The position numbers were made by a program, and so were the translations under genes. Shown one piece after another: positions 1 through 13,200 of a stretch of 64,000 bases of DNA. The DNA is from Zonotrichia leucophrys gambelii (Eukaryota; Chordata; Aves; Passeriformes; Passerellidae): the NCBI RefSeq assembly GCF_028769735.1, contig NC_088172.1, positions 70,828,631-70,892,630 on the forward strand, written 5' to 3'. Position 1 is the stretch's first letter. Each line of letters begins with the position of its first letter. The notes below the pieces were generated by a model, which searched no databases, was not told where the DNA came from, and saw nothing but the letters and a program-made list of their open reading frames with translations.

Positions 1-430
1 ATCCACTGTACAGCTAGGGCTCACTGGTCCTAGTGTATCATAACAAGAGGTCAAAGTAATTTCTGAAAGAAATTCAAAGAATCCCAAATGTAGACAAGGC
101 TTTGATTTGCTTTTATTTCCTAGCTCCCTGTAAAAGCTGGCTTTTTGCCTTGCTTTTGACTATGCTTCACTAGCTATGAATCAGAACTTTAAATCTCAAA
201 GGGACAGCAATGCAGCATTAAAATCAATTAAAATTACTATCCTAGGAAAAAAACCCAATAAAACTAGTATGCAGCATTTGACAACTTTACTGGAAAGTCC
301 AAAATCAGTTATTCAAAAAAGTGCTATCTAAATGGTAAGAAGGAAAAAAATTAAATTCTTATTAATTACATGGTTCTACTGATAATTTTCAATAATACCA
401 TTTTTCTTTTTTTTTTTTTTTAACTTATAG

Positions 431-478
431 ACAACTGGGAAAATATGCATAATACTGGAAGCTACCCTGCTGGGATGG
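431..478 (+). other. Candidate 48-bp cassette exon, gene unknown
   Basis: A long T tract ending in TTATAG (to base 430) precedes this segment, and a consensus donor GG|GTAAGT follows at 479. The 48 bases are a multiple of three and, with one base taken from an upstream exon, read through without a stop as NWENMHNTGSYPAGM plus a split codon. The other complete frame tried (offset one) hits a stop. I do not recognise the peptide, and no partner exons were found in the window. It could be an exon of a gene lying mostly left of the window, a non-coding RNA exon, or a chance match. Strong splice sites at both ends are what is seen; that it is used is inference. Confidence 0.3.
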
Positions 479-1115
479 GTAAGTAAACAAATTTTGGCAG
501 ACTAAGTTGTTAATTATTCTGCTTGTTATAGCAAGTTAATTACAATTCTTGCTAAGGGTGAAGAATGAAAGACTTTCATAGGTATTCAGTAGAACTTAAT
601 AACAACGTAAGAGCATGTGAGTAAGTTTTAATGATGTTGGATAGATTCAACTTCAAAGAGTGGGCATACTGAGGTAATTTAATTAAAAACTTATGGAATA
701 TGTGGATAAAATATGCTCTTGACTGTCTATTAGCCAAGGTAACATGTATATGGTCAGTCTGCAAAACAATAACAAGAGTATCCTTGTAGCAAAAATGGTA
801 ATTCTTGAAAAATTCAGTCAGAATGACATTACTTTTAAATTGTGAAGAGAAGACAATCAGCCTTTGGCAGCTTCTGTGTATATTATAACTTCATCTGAAA
901 AAATAACTTCTGATATTGTCCATGCATTTCAAATGCAGACTGGAGAGCTGAAAGGCAGTAAAAAGGCTGGCAGGGCAAACAAAGAAACCTGAGCAGTTGC
1001 AGTTTTGCTAGGAATGTCACTGGTGAGGTAGACTTACATAAACTGTGAGGGTTGGACGTATATTCCGAACCAGAAGGGCACAGGCAAGTTTCCATCTGTG
1101 ATAGCAGCTCTTTAC

Positions 1116-1287
1116 CTAAAGGCATCCTCATCTGGTACATCATCACTACAGCAGTCATCCACTGCATTCTGAGCAGATGCCCTGACTCTCTTTTCTTTCG
1201 AAGCTTTGCTTTTGGAAAGTGCTTTTGGACAAAGACTCTTACAGGCAAAATCACAATTCAGTCCTTCAAAGGGCTTTCTTTTGCTTC
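1116..1287 (-). other. Candidate 172-bp internal exon on minus strand, gene unknown
   Basis: On the minus strand an acceptor CTGCTCAG ends at 1288 and a donor AG|GTAAAG begins at 1115. The 172 bases between are open in one frame, entered with one base carried over and left with two bases. The peptide is basic and cysteine-containing in its first two thirds (KRKPFEGLNCDF near the start) and acidic at the end (DDVPDEDAF). I recognise no family, and no matching upstream or downstream exon was found. It may be a real exon, a decayed pseudogene or a coincidence; overlapping frames on both strands are also open here, which weakens the case. Confidence 0.22.
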
Positions 1288-4200
1288 CTGAGCAGCATGG
1301 TGCACCGGGTGACAGCAATTAGGAAGAGGGGCTTGGCACATCTGTGTAAAGGCAGGGATTATGCAGTGGTGCACACAGCAGTAACTAGAGAAAATGGGGT
1401 TCTATTAAAGCACAGGGAAAGGCTGGGAGAATGAGATGCTGTTGGAGATGAGGTCTTTCAGCAGAATCTCTCCCCTGTTCAGAGGCTGGGAGTGGTTGGA
1501 CTCATTGAAGGAGCAGTAAAGAACTGTGAGAAGAGAAGGCAGGGTACCATAGATGGTTGTTCTGTGCAATGTAGCCACTGATGGTTACAAATATGTAAGG
1601 CAGAAGATTGGAGCGTAATACCACCTGCTCAACAATGCATGCTGCTCCTCCTGCTGTAGCTAGATTAGCTAATAGATCAGGTCTGTAGCTCGATCAGCAA
1701 ATTTTGTGAGCCCCTGCCTCTCCCTTGCACAGCAGTGGTGCAAAGAGCACAGTGCTTGCCTGACCCTGGGCTGATGCACAAATATCCAGAGGAGGTAAAA
1801 GTTGGGTTCTGTCCGATGGTGGCTTGGAGTCACACAAGGTCTTGGAAGAGGTATAAACCAGGGAACAGCAAAACAAAAAAATTATCTGTGAAATGTTCAT
1901 CAACAAACATGTCAAACCAGATTATGATTACCCAGAGAAGGGCTGGTACATCAAACAGGAGCTTGGCTTTCTGATGAGGGCGGCTTGTTGCGTGTGGGGT
2001 GTTTGGGGCCGTCTTTGTGGGAGACAACAGAACTTGTCCAGAAGAAAATATGGTGAAGGGCTGTTTTCAGAGAGCACCGCTGACTCCACAGAAGCTATTT
2101 GCGGCTATGATTTCTGTCATATTCCTTCACGGCATTTTTCTGTTCAACAAAAACCTACGTTGTGTGGCTGCATGTGGTGAGCTGCAGATGTGCTAGAGAG
2201 GAGGAAAAGTTCATTTCAAACTTGTGTGTTGAAACACTTCATGCAGCGTGAACTTTTTTTCTCTTTAAACTAAATATATATTTGTGTACATTAAAAAAGT
2301 GCTGATTTGAACTATTTTTGTTTCTGATCTGGGAACTCAAAGGGCAGTCATCTGAACAAATTTTTGCTTTTGACTGAGCTATTATTACACCTTAGAGACC
2401 TGAATGGTTCCAGTGTGTGGATTTGAAGGTAATTTGACAAGACATGTGGAATCCAAGGTAGTAGAAGTACAGATAGAGGCTCATTTTCTTGCAGCAAAAA
2501 AATAGATTAAGAGCATAACCTGGCCTGAAATGCCAACTCAGCAACAAGGTGCCACAAAAATTTCTTTCCAAACATTGTGGCATCTGCTAATGCCAGGAAA
2601 TCTCACCAAAGTTACAGAATGTGATTGAGATGTTCAAAGCAAGATTCTGAATTCCACTTCTAGCTCTAGTGATGACAGTTCCTGGTACGTCTATGCAGGA
2701 AAAGAAAAGTATTGTTGTTATATGGGCAGGTCTATCTTGCCTGCAAAATCCAGTAGCATGTGTGATAATAATTATCAAGACTCAAAGCTCCAACATACTA
2801 GCACATGCCAGTAACTGCACTAATAACTGTCCAAGAATCCTGGTCATGGTAGCTTGCTTTTTAGCATGTCCCAAAAGCCAGGCCACCAATTCTTCTTGGC
2901 TGCCTTCTGTCCTTGCCTCCTGATACTGATGCAGCTGCAAACACCTTCCCTCATTTTGCTGTGATGCTAGTAGTGCAGTGGAAATATTGAGATCTGTAGA
3001 TTTAGATATCTAAAGAGGGAAATTGATTTGCATTTCATTCTGATGGTATCTGAACTTGCTGCCATACTCTGGAGGATGAATCATGGTGCTCATTCTGGCA
3101 AGGGGCAGCTGTGCACTCCCACACTCCTTCCCGGTGTCTCTCTGTGACTCAGAACACTCTCTGTCACCTGGGTGGCCAGAGATGCTGGCAAATGAAAGCA
3201 GCATTTCAGAGAGAGTACACAGAGATGAGGAGGTGGTAATGCAAATGGGCAATTCAGAAGTAAAAGCTAGGTAGTTGTTCTAAAGTAATAATTAAGATTT
3301 ATCATGTGTAAAATTCTCTCACCACATCTAAACCAAGGAGTGTTTTGGAACACCTGTGCTTTGCTGTTGGAAGCTCATTTGAGCTGGAAAATTCTTCCTC
3401 CAGAGGCAATTTATTACCCATGTAACGGATGCTACTCTGTTGAATATGTAGCATATTGAGGTTTGGCTACCAGTTCACTCTTTCAACGCAAAGTGAAAAT
3501 ATGGAGATTGTGGGTTTGGAAGAATTTATTTTATTGATGTGGAAAACTGAGAATTTAACTTGGAAATTCTTTGATTAACTCCTGATTCTGTTTATGCAGG
3601 GAAAAGTCTGTTAACATTGGAAATTAAGTTCAAATGTGTTCAATAACAAATTCCCTTCTTCAGAGGCAGCTTTTGTTTCACCATTTGATGGGACACCATA
3701 CCCTGAACAAAAGGCTGTCTTTGAAAAGGCTGCTATCAAGATTTTCTATTTTAATATTTTAAAAAGTTATATACTTTGCAAATGAAAAAAGTGAAGGTCT
3801 GAGAGGCAAAAAGGGAACAATTGCTCTGTCTTACTGATCTAGTTTTAAACTTCTGAGAACAATTAAGGAGCCATTGGCTTTGAAAAAAAGCACATTGAAC
3901 TGTGTACCCTGAATCAGGTTAAAACACTTGATTTTTCTATGAATGATTTGCAGTATATTTCCACGGTTTTAGAACACACTTCTCTGGAGTTCATGCCTGC
4001 CAATCTGACTGATGCGCAAGATTGGAGAAAATCTAAAACTAGAAATCTAATCACTTCATCTTTTCTTCCTAAATGTTTATTTGAAAAAATATTCTGATTT
4101 CCTTTCGTATTTTAATTTCAGTAAGCACAAGAAGACAGGATGACTCTGTTCATTCTGTGTATAGAACTGCAAAGGAATTATCTCACTAGACTGTTCACAT

Positions 4201-7200
4201 CTATCTGGTGTCTGACTATTCTAAAACACATGCAAGACATTGTGAAATGACTAATCACAAAATTAAATTAATTCGTGTGAAACAGCTGTAGCGCAGTCAC
4301 TGGTCTTTGAATTTCAAATGTTCCAAAGTGATCAGAATTTTACATTCCTTGTTCTAGTTCACCTCAAAATGACAAGATGGCAAGAATGTTTCTATTATCA
4401 CTCCACAGTGGTTTGATTTACACTGCATTTAATTACAGCAGTTTTGATATCATGCTTAGTTTTGAATGGCTTGCAAATCTTTTTCTTTTTAAGTGAAATA
4501 TAAGAGTTGCTTTATTTTAGCTGCAAATTAATAATTTTTTAAACAAAACCAGTTAAAAGTAAATCAATTTGATTCTTCCCCGGTGTGGATAGCTGTAGCC
4601 CAGATAAGCTTTTGTCTTGAGGCCAATCATCTATCAGTCCTAAAGGAAGGACTATATTTATGTGTTCTCTCCTTACCTCCTCCTTTGTACATTCATATTT
4701 GGATTAATGTCTTTGAAATGATCTAGGGAAAATGCCAGATCTGCAAAGACAAAGAACAGGTATTGCTATTTTTGCTGTGAAGCTTAAGTTTATATAATGC
4801 AGAATGACAGGCTGCTTGTGCAAATGCAGCAGTACAAGTAAACAAAGTGGAAGGAAATATCTCAGAAGTCTACACCAGCATACAAACTTAGCCATAAAAG
4901 GTCTGGAGAACAATTTGTGGGCTCTAAGGGGTAAGTGTTGAACTAGAAATTGGCATGTTCATACAGTTTGTTGCTATTGGGTGAAAAAGAATAATAACAG
5001 TACACAGTATTGATTGAACCCATTACTTGAAGGTAGTTATTAAGGCAAATACTGAAAAACTACTAGCTCAAAGGCATGTGGTGACATGTAAGTGGCTTAT
5101 CAGAATTGTATCATTCTGTAAACAAAGTTGCATATCTCCGATTTCACAATGACTGCTTCAGACATGGCCTTTCAATTAAAGCACAGACCCTGTCAGTACT
5201 GAAGAGACAGGTCACATTTCAAGAACTGTTTATCAAACAAATATAAAACCAGGGCTATAGGTTTGTTTTGCTTTATTTCTTTCAATTTTAAATTTCTTTT
5301 AATGCTGTATTTATAAAGTGAATCTCAAGTTGATTATATGGATACTTTGTCATTCCTATTTGTCATTCAGGGTACTTTTCCAAGGCTTGTTATCAAATCA
5401 GCTGCAAAAGCTGTAATTGCTTCCAGCTAAGGTGACTGCCCCATTCTTGTCATGGAGGCTTCCTAATCAGTGGCTTCCAAAAGCTTCAGTCTGCAGATAA
5501 TGAAAAGAGAGAGATAAACAGCAGGGTTTCCCTTTCATACAAGCCTACATGTGTTTCCTGATTTATACAGGAGTGAGGAGAATTGGGTCTGTCTAGATTT
5601 TTCTTCTTCATCAGTACTTATTTTGGTTTCTTTCATCAGCTGTGCAATTGAAAGCAGTCTCCTTCCAGCCTCTCAGGACAACAGGAGGTGTGAGAGTCAT
5701 AACACATGATAATGCCAATTAAATCTCCATCCCATATCATTACCATATCTGTCTTGAAGTTGCTCTTTCCCTCTTGGCTGTTAGTTCAAAAGACATTGTC
5801 TTGCTGCATAAACCTGCCCCATTAAAGGCTCCAGTCCTTGTCTGAGGACAGTGACTGGAGTCACCCTGCCATGGGGAACACCTCCTCATGCCTGAGGTGG
5901 ACAGTGAGTGACTTTCCTTTTTTCCACTCAGCATTGCTTTCTGTGTTGCCATTCAACTTTGTTCTCCTGCTCCCCTCATTGGGCCTGCCTTTGCACTCCT
6001 AACTAATTTGCACACTCTTTTGAGTGGAGGTGGAATTACCTTGACTTCCAGCACTAGCCTTGATGAGTGCACAGCATTGACAATTCTTCCAATCCCCACA
6101 GTAAATGCTGTGCACTTGGGGTCAGTTTGGAATCAATATACAAAATGGCTGAATGATTTCAGGTCACTATAGAAGCACAGTGGGGGCTTAAGCCCCCTGT
6201 TCCCACATCCTAGGTTGCTTCCATAACTGACTTGGTGATTTCCCCTCTCCTGTGTTAGCGCTGGAAAGGAAAAGGTGCTGGGGCTGCTCTTGTGCCTTAC
6301 ACATGCAATGGGTGCTGGGCCCTGCAGCCTCACCATTCCCTCAGGTACCCCCATGCAGGGCAGAGCCTCACCTTAAATAAACTTAATGGCATTTAGAGAG
6401 CAAACCTCTCTGATCATCTTACAGTGTGCTTGTGCAACAACACAGAAGTTGGCACGCATTTTTTCTCTTATGTGCTTACCTCCAGGAAGATGAGAAACCA
6501 CAAGGAATCTGAGTGCTTTGAACATAGGCTTTGCATGGAATGCCTACCATCTCTCCTGATAAACACTTGGAATCAAAGTTATTTTCAGATGTCCCCAAAG
6601 AATATCTTCAAGAGATTGCTGAGATCATGACTGATAGCTTTATTAGTAAGAAATGTAGTTAATTGCCTGTTCAGCAGCAATAAAAAATATGATGGCACAT
6701 ATTTTTTGGCCAGACCTTTCCTACATTTTTTTCCTTCCCTTCAGACTTTCCTCTGGCACACATGAATGAATTAACTGTGCAGCCCTTTGCCATTGCCAAG
6801 ATCCTTCTTATCCTGCTTTGTAGGTGAAAGGATGAGGAATATATGTATCTGCTTTGTATCTCTCACTGCAAGCAAATGTCCCTGTTATCACCAAGAAGCA
6901 CACCAAGCCTTGGTTAGGATTTTAGGTACAGCTTTACTGTGTTCAGACTCAGGTCAGAGCTCAGCAGGCTGTTGCCAGCTGGATCTAAACCTCAAGACCA
7001 CTCGAGGCAGAGAGGCAGTATTTCAGACCTCAACATACTAAGCTGCTGTGACACTGGCATGTGTCCCTCTTTTGGATCCATTTTACCAAGCTAGTAAACA
7101 CAATTGCAAGTCTTAGGTCTTGAGCAGGATCTTGAATTCCACAGCCAAACACTACATTTGCAGAAGTGCTGAATTAGTCTCCTGGTTTTGGCTGGAAAGT

Positions 7201-10200
7201 TTAATGTTAGTATCTTCAACATGTTCTATATATCAGGTCATTCAGAGGCATTTGAACTTACTATACACTTTTCAAAATCATGGTCAGGGTATTACTTTGA
7301 AAAAGTAATTTTTTATTTACTGTAAAGTCAGTGGCGCACAGAACATTTAATACAGGGAAGGGGCTAGGCCTGAGACTTTTAAATATATAAAGTACTTAAT
7401 TTCAATACTGCAGAGACAAAATGAGGGCCATTTTTTTCTACCCCTGCTCTGATGTCAGTTGCTATTGACTTGCAACAGCAGGGCTTTGATCTGCAAGCTG
7501 TCTCTATTAAAAATAAATAAGGATAACAACCTTATCCACTACCAGCAGTCTATTAACAATGTTCTAGGCTTGAGTACGAATTTTCAAGTGCAGTTCAGAT
7601 GTGACTACAATCCATACAGCACCAACATTTTTCATCTTGTACATTCTACATGAGAGACCATCATGGTGGGCTTACTGAAGTTCACATCTAACATGACTTC
7701 CATTGAGAAAAGTGCTTTTAAAAAGTTGTGTAAGCTTCTCCACACTTTACTGTGGATTCTTCTATAAAATTGCTGTTCTACTGGAACCTCATTACTGAAA
7801 ACAGCTGTCCTCTTTCCTTTGCTCTTAATATGAAGGATAACACAAAGAAGGAAAAAGGATATCTGCTTTTAAAACACACAGCATTTGAAACTGGAGATAA
7901 AATATATGGGCAGCTCTGGCATTACAAATATGAATGACGAGTATGTGTCACCTCTCAAAGAGGTGAAATAACATGACACATCTTTGAAAGTAACTGAATT
8001 CAGAGGCAATAGCTGAAGTCTGTGGGAAGACTCAAATTCTTATTTAACTGGGAATTTCTCAGTGATGGACATTGTCCTGTTTCCTGTCCAAAAGCTTCCA
8101 CCTGATTCTTCACCTGTCTCACATATCAACAAGGTTATCTACAGAGAAATTTGATAAGAAAAAATGGCCCTGAGTTTTATTTTGCTTAACTTTATTTTAA
8201 GGTAGCTTCTCATGGTCTTGCTGAAACTGAAATAAACCTGGCTGACTTTTATGTAAGTTTCTAGGTAGTTTAGATTAGCTGTAAGAGTAAAAAATAAAAT
8301 CTGTAACAAGTTTGACTGAAAGTGTAGGCTCTTGGTTGTTCTGCTGTAAGGATTGTTCTTTGCTGTGTAATCTCTGCTAAATGCAGCAGAGATGGCTCTG
8401 TGACTACTGAACTAGTGGGTTTCAGAAGCCCAAAATTTGTTTACATTGAAGAGAAATGTTTCAGCAGAAGTGATTTTTACCTACTGTTTTAAAAATACTT
8501 CTCAGAGCAGCAAAAAAAGGATTGTGTTGCTCAGCAAGCCACAAAGCATTATTTAGTCCTTAATTTTCTTTACTATTTCTTACTTCTGGCTCTGCGTGCA
8601 GCTTCAGTGGGTGCAGGCTCCAGCCTTAATGGCCAAGATCCACTTCCTTACTGCTGAAGAATCTGGCCCTACTGGCACTCCATTACATCGAGCAGGAAAG
8701 AAAATATCTTAAAAGGTGCCCCAGCACAAGGGAATGGGAGAGTAAGTGTAAATAAAGCAGAGGCTGGGCAGACCAACAAGAAATGTTTAACATTCCATGC
8801 TTTCCACAAAGGGCAGGTCAAGGAAAGGGAATGAGTGGTTGGGATGAAGCACATGCCACGGATATTTTTCAAGCACATTTCAACAGAGTATATCTAGTCA
8901 CGTAAACATCCACAACAAACAGAGCAGCCCTGTTCTTGAACGTGGCAGACCTCCTGAGGTCCCTCTATATACACAGGAGATGGCTCTCACTATGCAGGGA
9001 AGCCACAGCTGCTGAATTCACAGCTGCAGTTTGAATTCACAGGCACAAATTATATTGAAAGGGCCGGACATTCTTGGATATGACCAGCTGAACAATTGCT
9101 TGCTCATGCCCAAGTCAAACCAATGCATTGTCAGGCTATGTGTGCCCTGTGTCTGCGCAGGTAAGAGGTGGAAGAAGTGAATTTGTCAAAAGTCATATCT
9201 CAGGATTTGGGGAAAAGTTAAAAAAACCCTAAATGAAAGTTCCAAATGTAGTGGGCAAGACTACTTCTTCTTTCTTATTCTCAGGTGCAATCCAAATTAA
9301 TTGAATGAAAATCAGTTATTAACTCTATTTTTATATAGACTTGAAGTAAGAGTTCAAGTCACTCAAGGCTTTGAATTTGTGAGGCTGCAATCATTAAAAG
9401 TCATAGAAGACTAAAATTATGTTTATTTTTGGTTTATATTGAAACTTAACGCATACCACATTTAATAGCAGTTGGGAATGTAGACGTGGGTATTCAGAAA
9501 GCTGCAAAACCTTCAGCAGAGGTAAAATAAAATACATCTATGAACTAAACCCTTATGAATCAGTGACTACCCCAGTCTGAGAACTGCCATGCAGGCATAC
9601 AGAAGCCAGAGTATGTCACAGAAGTAGTCTCACTCAATGGGGAAAACATGAACTGCACCTGCAAACAGCAGTATGGAAAGGAATACTGCGAAGGTCAGAT
9701 ATCAATGAGGAAGACATCTTGCCTACTTGCTTATCTGAAGATTATTTTGCTACCCTTGTTTGCCCTGCCAGGGCAGGACCATCAGTTGCTCTTGAAGATG
9801 CTGAAGACTTCCCCAAACATCCCATGAGTTCACACCATGCTCCAGCTGCTGCAGAGGTTCAGCAGCAGCCAGCAGGTTGCATTGGTTGGCATAACCTTTT
9901 ATTTATGGGGAGTGAGGGAGAGGTTGGGACTACAAATCTTGACAATAAGATTTCAAAGGAGCAAAAAAAAAAAAATTGAAGAGCTTTCTTAATTCCTCTT
10001 TGTAAGACTTGAACATGTCCCAGGTTAGTATTAATAGTACTCTAGAATATCATACATTTTTTGATGCCATGCTTACAACAAACTCTGGCTTAGTGTAGCA
10101 GAATGCTGTAACTCTATTACCTGTGTCTGTCACAGTAACCATTTTTCTTTTTTTAAATTTTATTTCTTTTGTATTGGTTAATATTTAGTAGCTATTTTTC

Positions 10201-13200
10201 CTCATGTGCAGTTTGAAACACTTATTGGTGATCCAGAGAGAAGTAAGTTTCCTGAAGCCTAAGAGTTCAGCAGACAGGCGATTTTTATTTTTTTTAAGAT
10301 GGTAGGGTTCAGAAATCTAGCTGGAGTTCATGAACCTATTCTTCCTGTAACTGAAACCCATGTTTTACTCAGGGTTTATTCAATTTTTAAAATAAATGTT
10401 TTCCTAGTTACAGGGAAAGCCAGTTCTATGTATAAGGGGTAGAATAACACCCTTCCAAAATCCATGTGTCATAGGCGGGTGGCCTATATGCCGGATATGC
10501 ACGCACAAAAAACCGAGTTCAGAGTACGAGAGTTTTCCTCTCCCCATCAGTTCTCTCCCACCTACTCCCTTGCCATAATTTCTGTCATCTTTCTGCCTTC
10601 TCACTGAGCTGTATCAACTACTGTAACTTTTAAAACTAAGTTTGTGGACATTATTTTCAGTTTCTCTAAATGGAAACTGAGCTTAAATCTCACCAACACA
10701 GATTCTTTGTCCAATTTCCATTTAAGTACCATTTACTTTTCCTTAATGGAGTTGAGTGTCTGAACTTGGATCACTGGCATAAACAGAGTGATAAAGGTTC
10801 TTACTGCTTGGGTATGTCATCTATCCAGTCTGACTTTCCAACAGCACCTAGTGTCCTGAAGCACCTGGAATATCAGATGTTTCTGCACACACTCAAATGG
10901 GGAGAGTAGGGACACAACACAAATGTTTCCAGCATAACCCTTGCAGGAGTGGAAACATGGAAACCTGTTATGAGCACTCTCCAATCTTTATGCCTGCGTC
11001 CTTTAGCCCTTTTGCCCAGTGGAGCACCTCTGGTATCCCATCACTCCCAGGAACAGATCTTTTAGGGTAGCAAGATTTTTCCTTTCTTGGACTGTGGTCA
11101 TACACTTTGTGTGAAATTCCTATTCACACTGGGGAAAATTCCATGTCCAGATCAATGGCTGCACAATCTTAGGTATGCAGTCATCTGCCAGGAACAGACA
11201 CTGATTTTGTTTCATAAAGCAATGGAATTACCCTCTGCAAAAGGAAGATAAATCATTAAAAGCATGTTAGGACATCAGACAGGAAAATGTAAATAACCAT
11301 ACGTAACAGCAGCTGTTCCTGATCAGCTTCCATTCTTTGATCTTTAGAAAGATGGCTATTAATTAGCAGGGTCAACACTAAGTTTTTTCTTGGTAACAAT
11401 GATCTTCTGAACCGCCCAAATAATAGATAGTTGCTTGTAGCTGTGCTGTGCTAAGTTTCTTGGGAAGGATTCTTCAGATAAATGGGATAACAAAATTACC
11501 TTAATAGAAACAGTTCTGAAGTTAGGTCACATTGCAGTAGATAGAGGATACATTTTATTGGTAACCAATCCTGAATCCTTTGAAACAATGTATGAAATTA
11601 GTTCCAATCATACTGAAATTGCAGGTAATCTACTGAGATTGCAGTCACTGCTTGACATGAATATCTACCTGCTGTGCCAGGTTCCAGCTGCAACATGGAA
11701 TTCACCACATTATAGACTCTAAGGTTGCTGAAACACTTCTGTTAAGCTGCATTTCCATTTTGCACTACTGGTTGGAAAAATTTTCTTTGAATGTATTGGA
11801 TAAACTGCAGAGTCCTACTAATGCCCATGTGATTGGACCCCATAACAGAGTGCAGTATCAGACCCTGAGGCTGGTATCAAATCCAGAACAGTCAAATCCC
11901 AAAGCCTAGCAGCAAACCACATAGCAAGTGTAAAATCCTGAGCACACAATATATTCCAGAGTGGGGTCTGACTAGTCTCCAGCATGCAGTTTCTGATTCC
12001 ACTTTGGAATTCAGCAGCAAACTGGAACAAGTTACGCCTGCAGTTTAATTGTGGGTCATAAACAACATCTTTCTTGTTGGTATGGTACAGCCACACAACA
12101 TCTTTTCAATGAAAGTCATAGCAACATGTATGGAGGGAGTCCACTGAAGGAATGGAAAATTACTGTGATTTCTCCTATTTTCACACAGCAATAGGGATGA
12201 GAAATTCAGAGTCTGTGATTATGTCTCTCCTGTCACAAGACATGCAGGAGACTAGTCCATGTGAATTTGCACATATGTTTGAGACAAACACAGTTGGTCC
12301 CAAGTCACAGACTTAAGAATGAATCTTTCACAATTTCCATGGTCAAATATTTGGAGAATCATGGACATGCCATCTTATCTAACTGCAAATGCAGTTTGAC
12401 AGCAAGTAGCACATCCTCTCAAAAAGGATATGTAGTCAAATACACAAACACTTCCTCCCATATCTGACTAGGCAGTAGAAAAAATGTAAACTCATGTGCC
12501 ACTGGTTCATAGTTAAGGTCGTAGTGGTTGCATAGTTGAAAAGTATTTCCTTGGATGTCATGAAGGGAAAGATGTGGTACTGTTAAGACTAATCCTTCCT
12601 GTTCCTTAGCACACATTGCAGAATTATAAGATTGTGTCCTGTTTTGAGTATGCAAACTGGCCTTCCAATTTCAGCCAGGTCTTCAGCAATTTATACATCC
12701 AGCTTATTCCCCAGGAGCTGTCAGCTCCAAGGCAGAAAGGATAATGTCTCTGTGGCTGCTTGCAGCGCCAAGGAACCATGTCAAAGCACAGGGTCTGGCT
12801 CTGTGCTCCCCACTCTGCTACTGTTTCTTCCCTTTCACAGCCACACTCTATGCACACATTACTTCTGGGCAAGACTCACTGCTCACCTCTCTCAGGAAGA
12901 AACTCTCATTGAGCTGGGGCTCATTGGATTGCAGAATGTTTGTGACTGTGTCCCCACACTGAAACATTTACATAATGTGCTTGATTTGATTAAGAAATGA
13001 GATGCACAAATGCCTCAGCCACCTGAGCCATACTTGTTCAAAGAACCTAACTGGAAACCAGCAAATGGTGGTAGGAGTTTTTTAATCTGAATTTTGCAAT
13101 TCATAACTAACGTGAACAAACTTGAGTTTTAGGTGATAATTAGATGCAATGTCAGAGCTACACCTTGCTTTTGAGTCCCTTGCAGATAACATCAAATTCT

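Noticed and set aside
9719..9979. Processed pseudogene suggested by an 86-codon frame ending in an A-rich run
   Set aside because: The upstream sequence matches no known coding sequence, no target-site duplication is seen, and a 13-A run is common by chance in AT-rich DNA.
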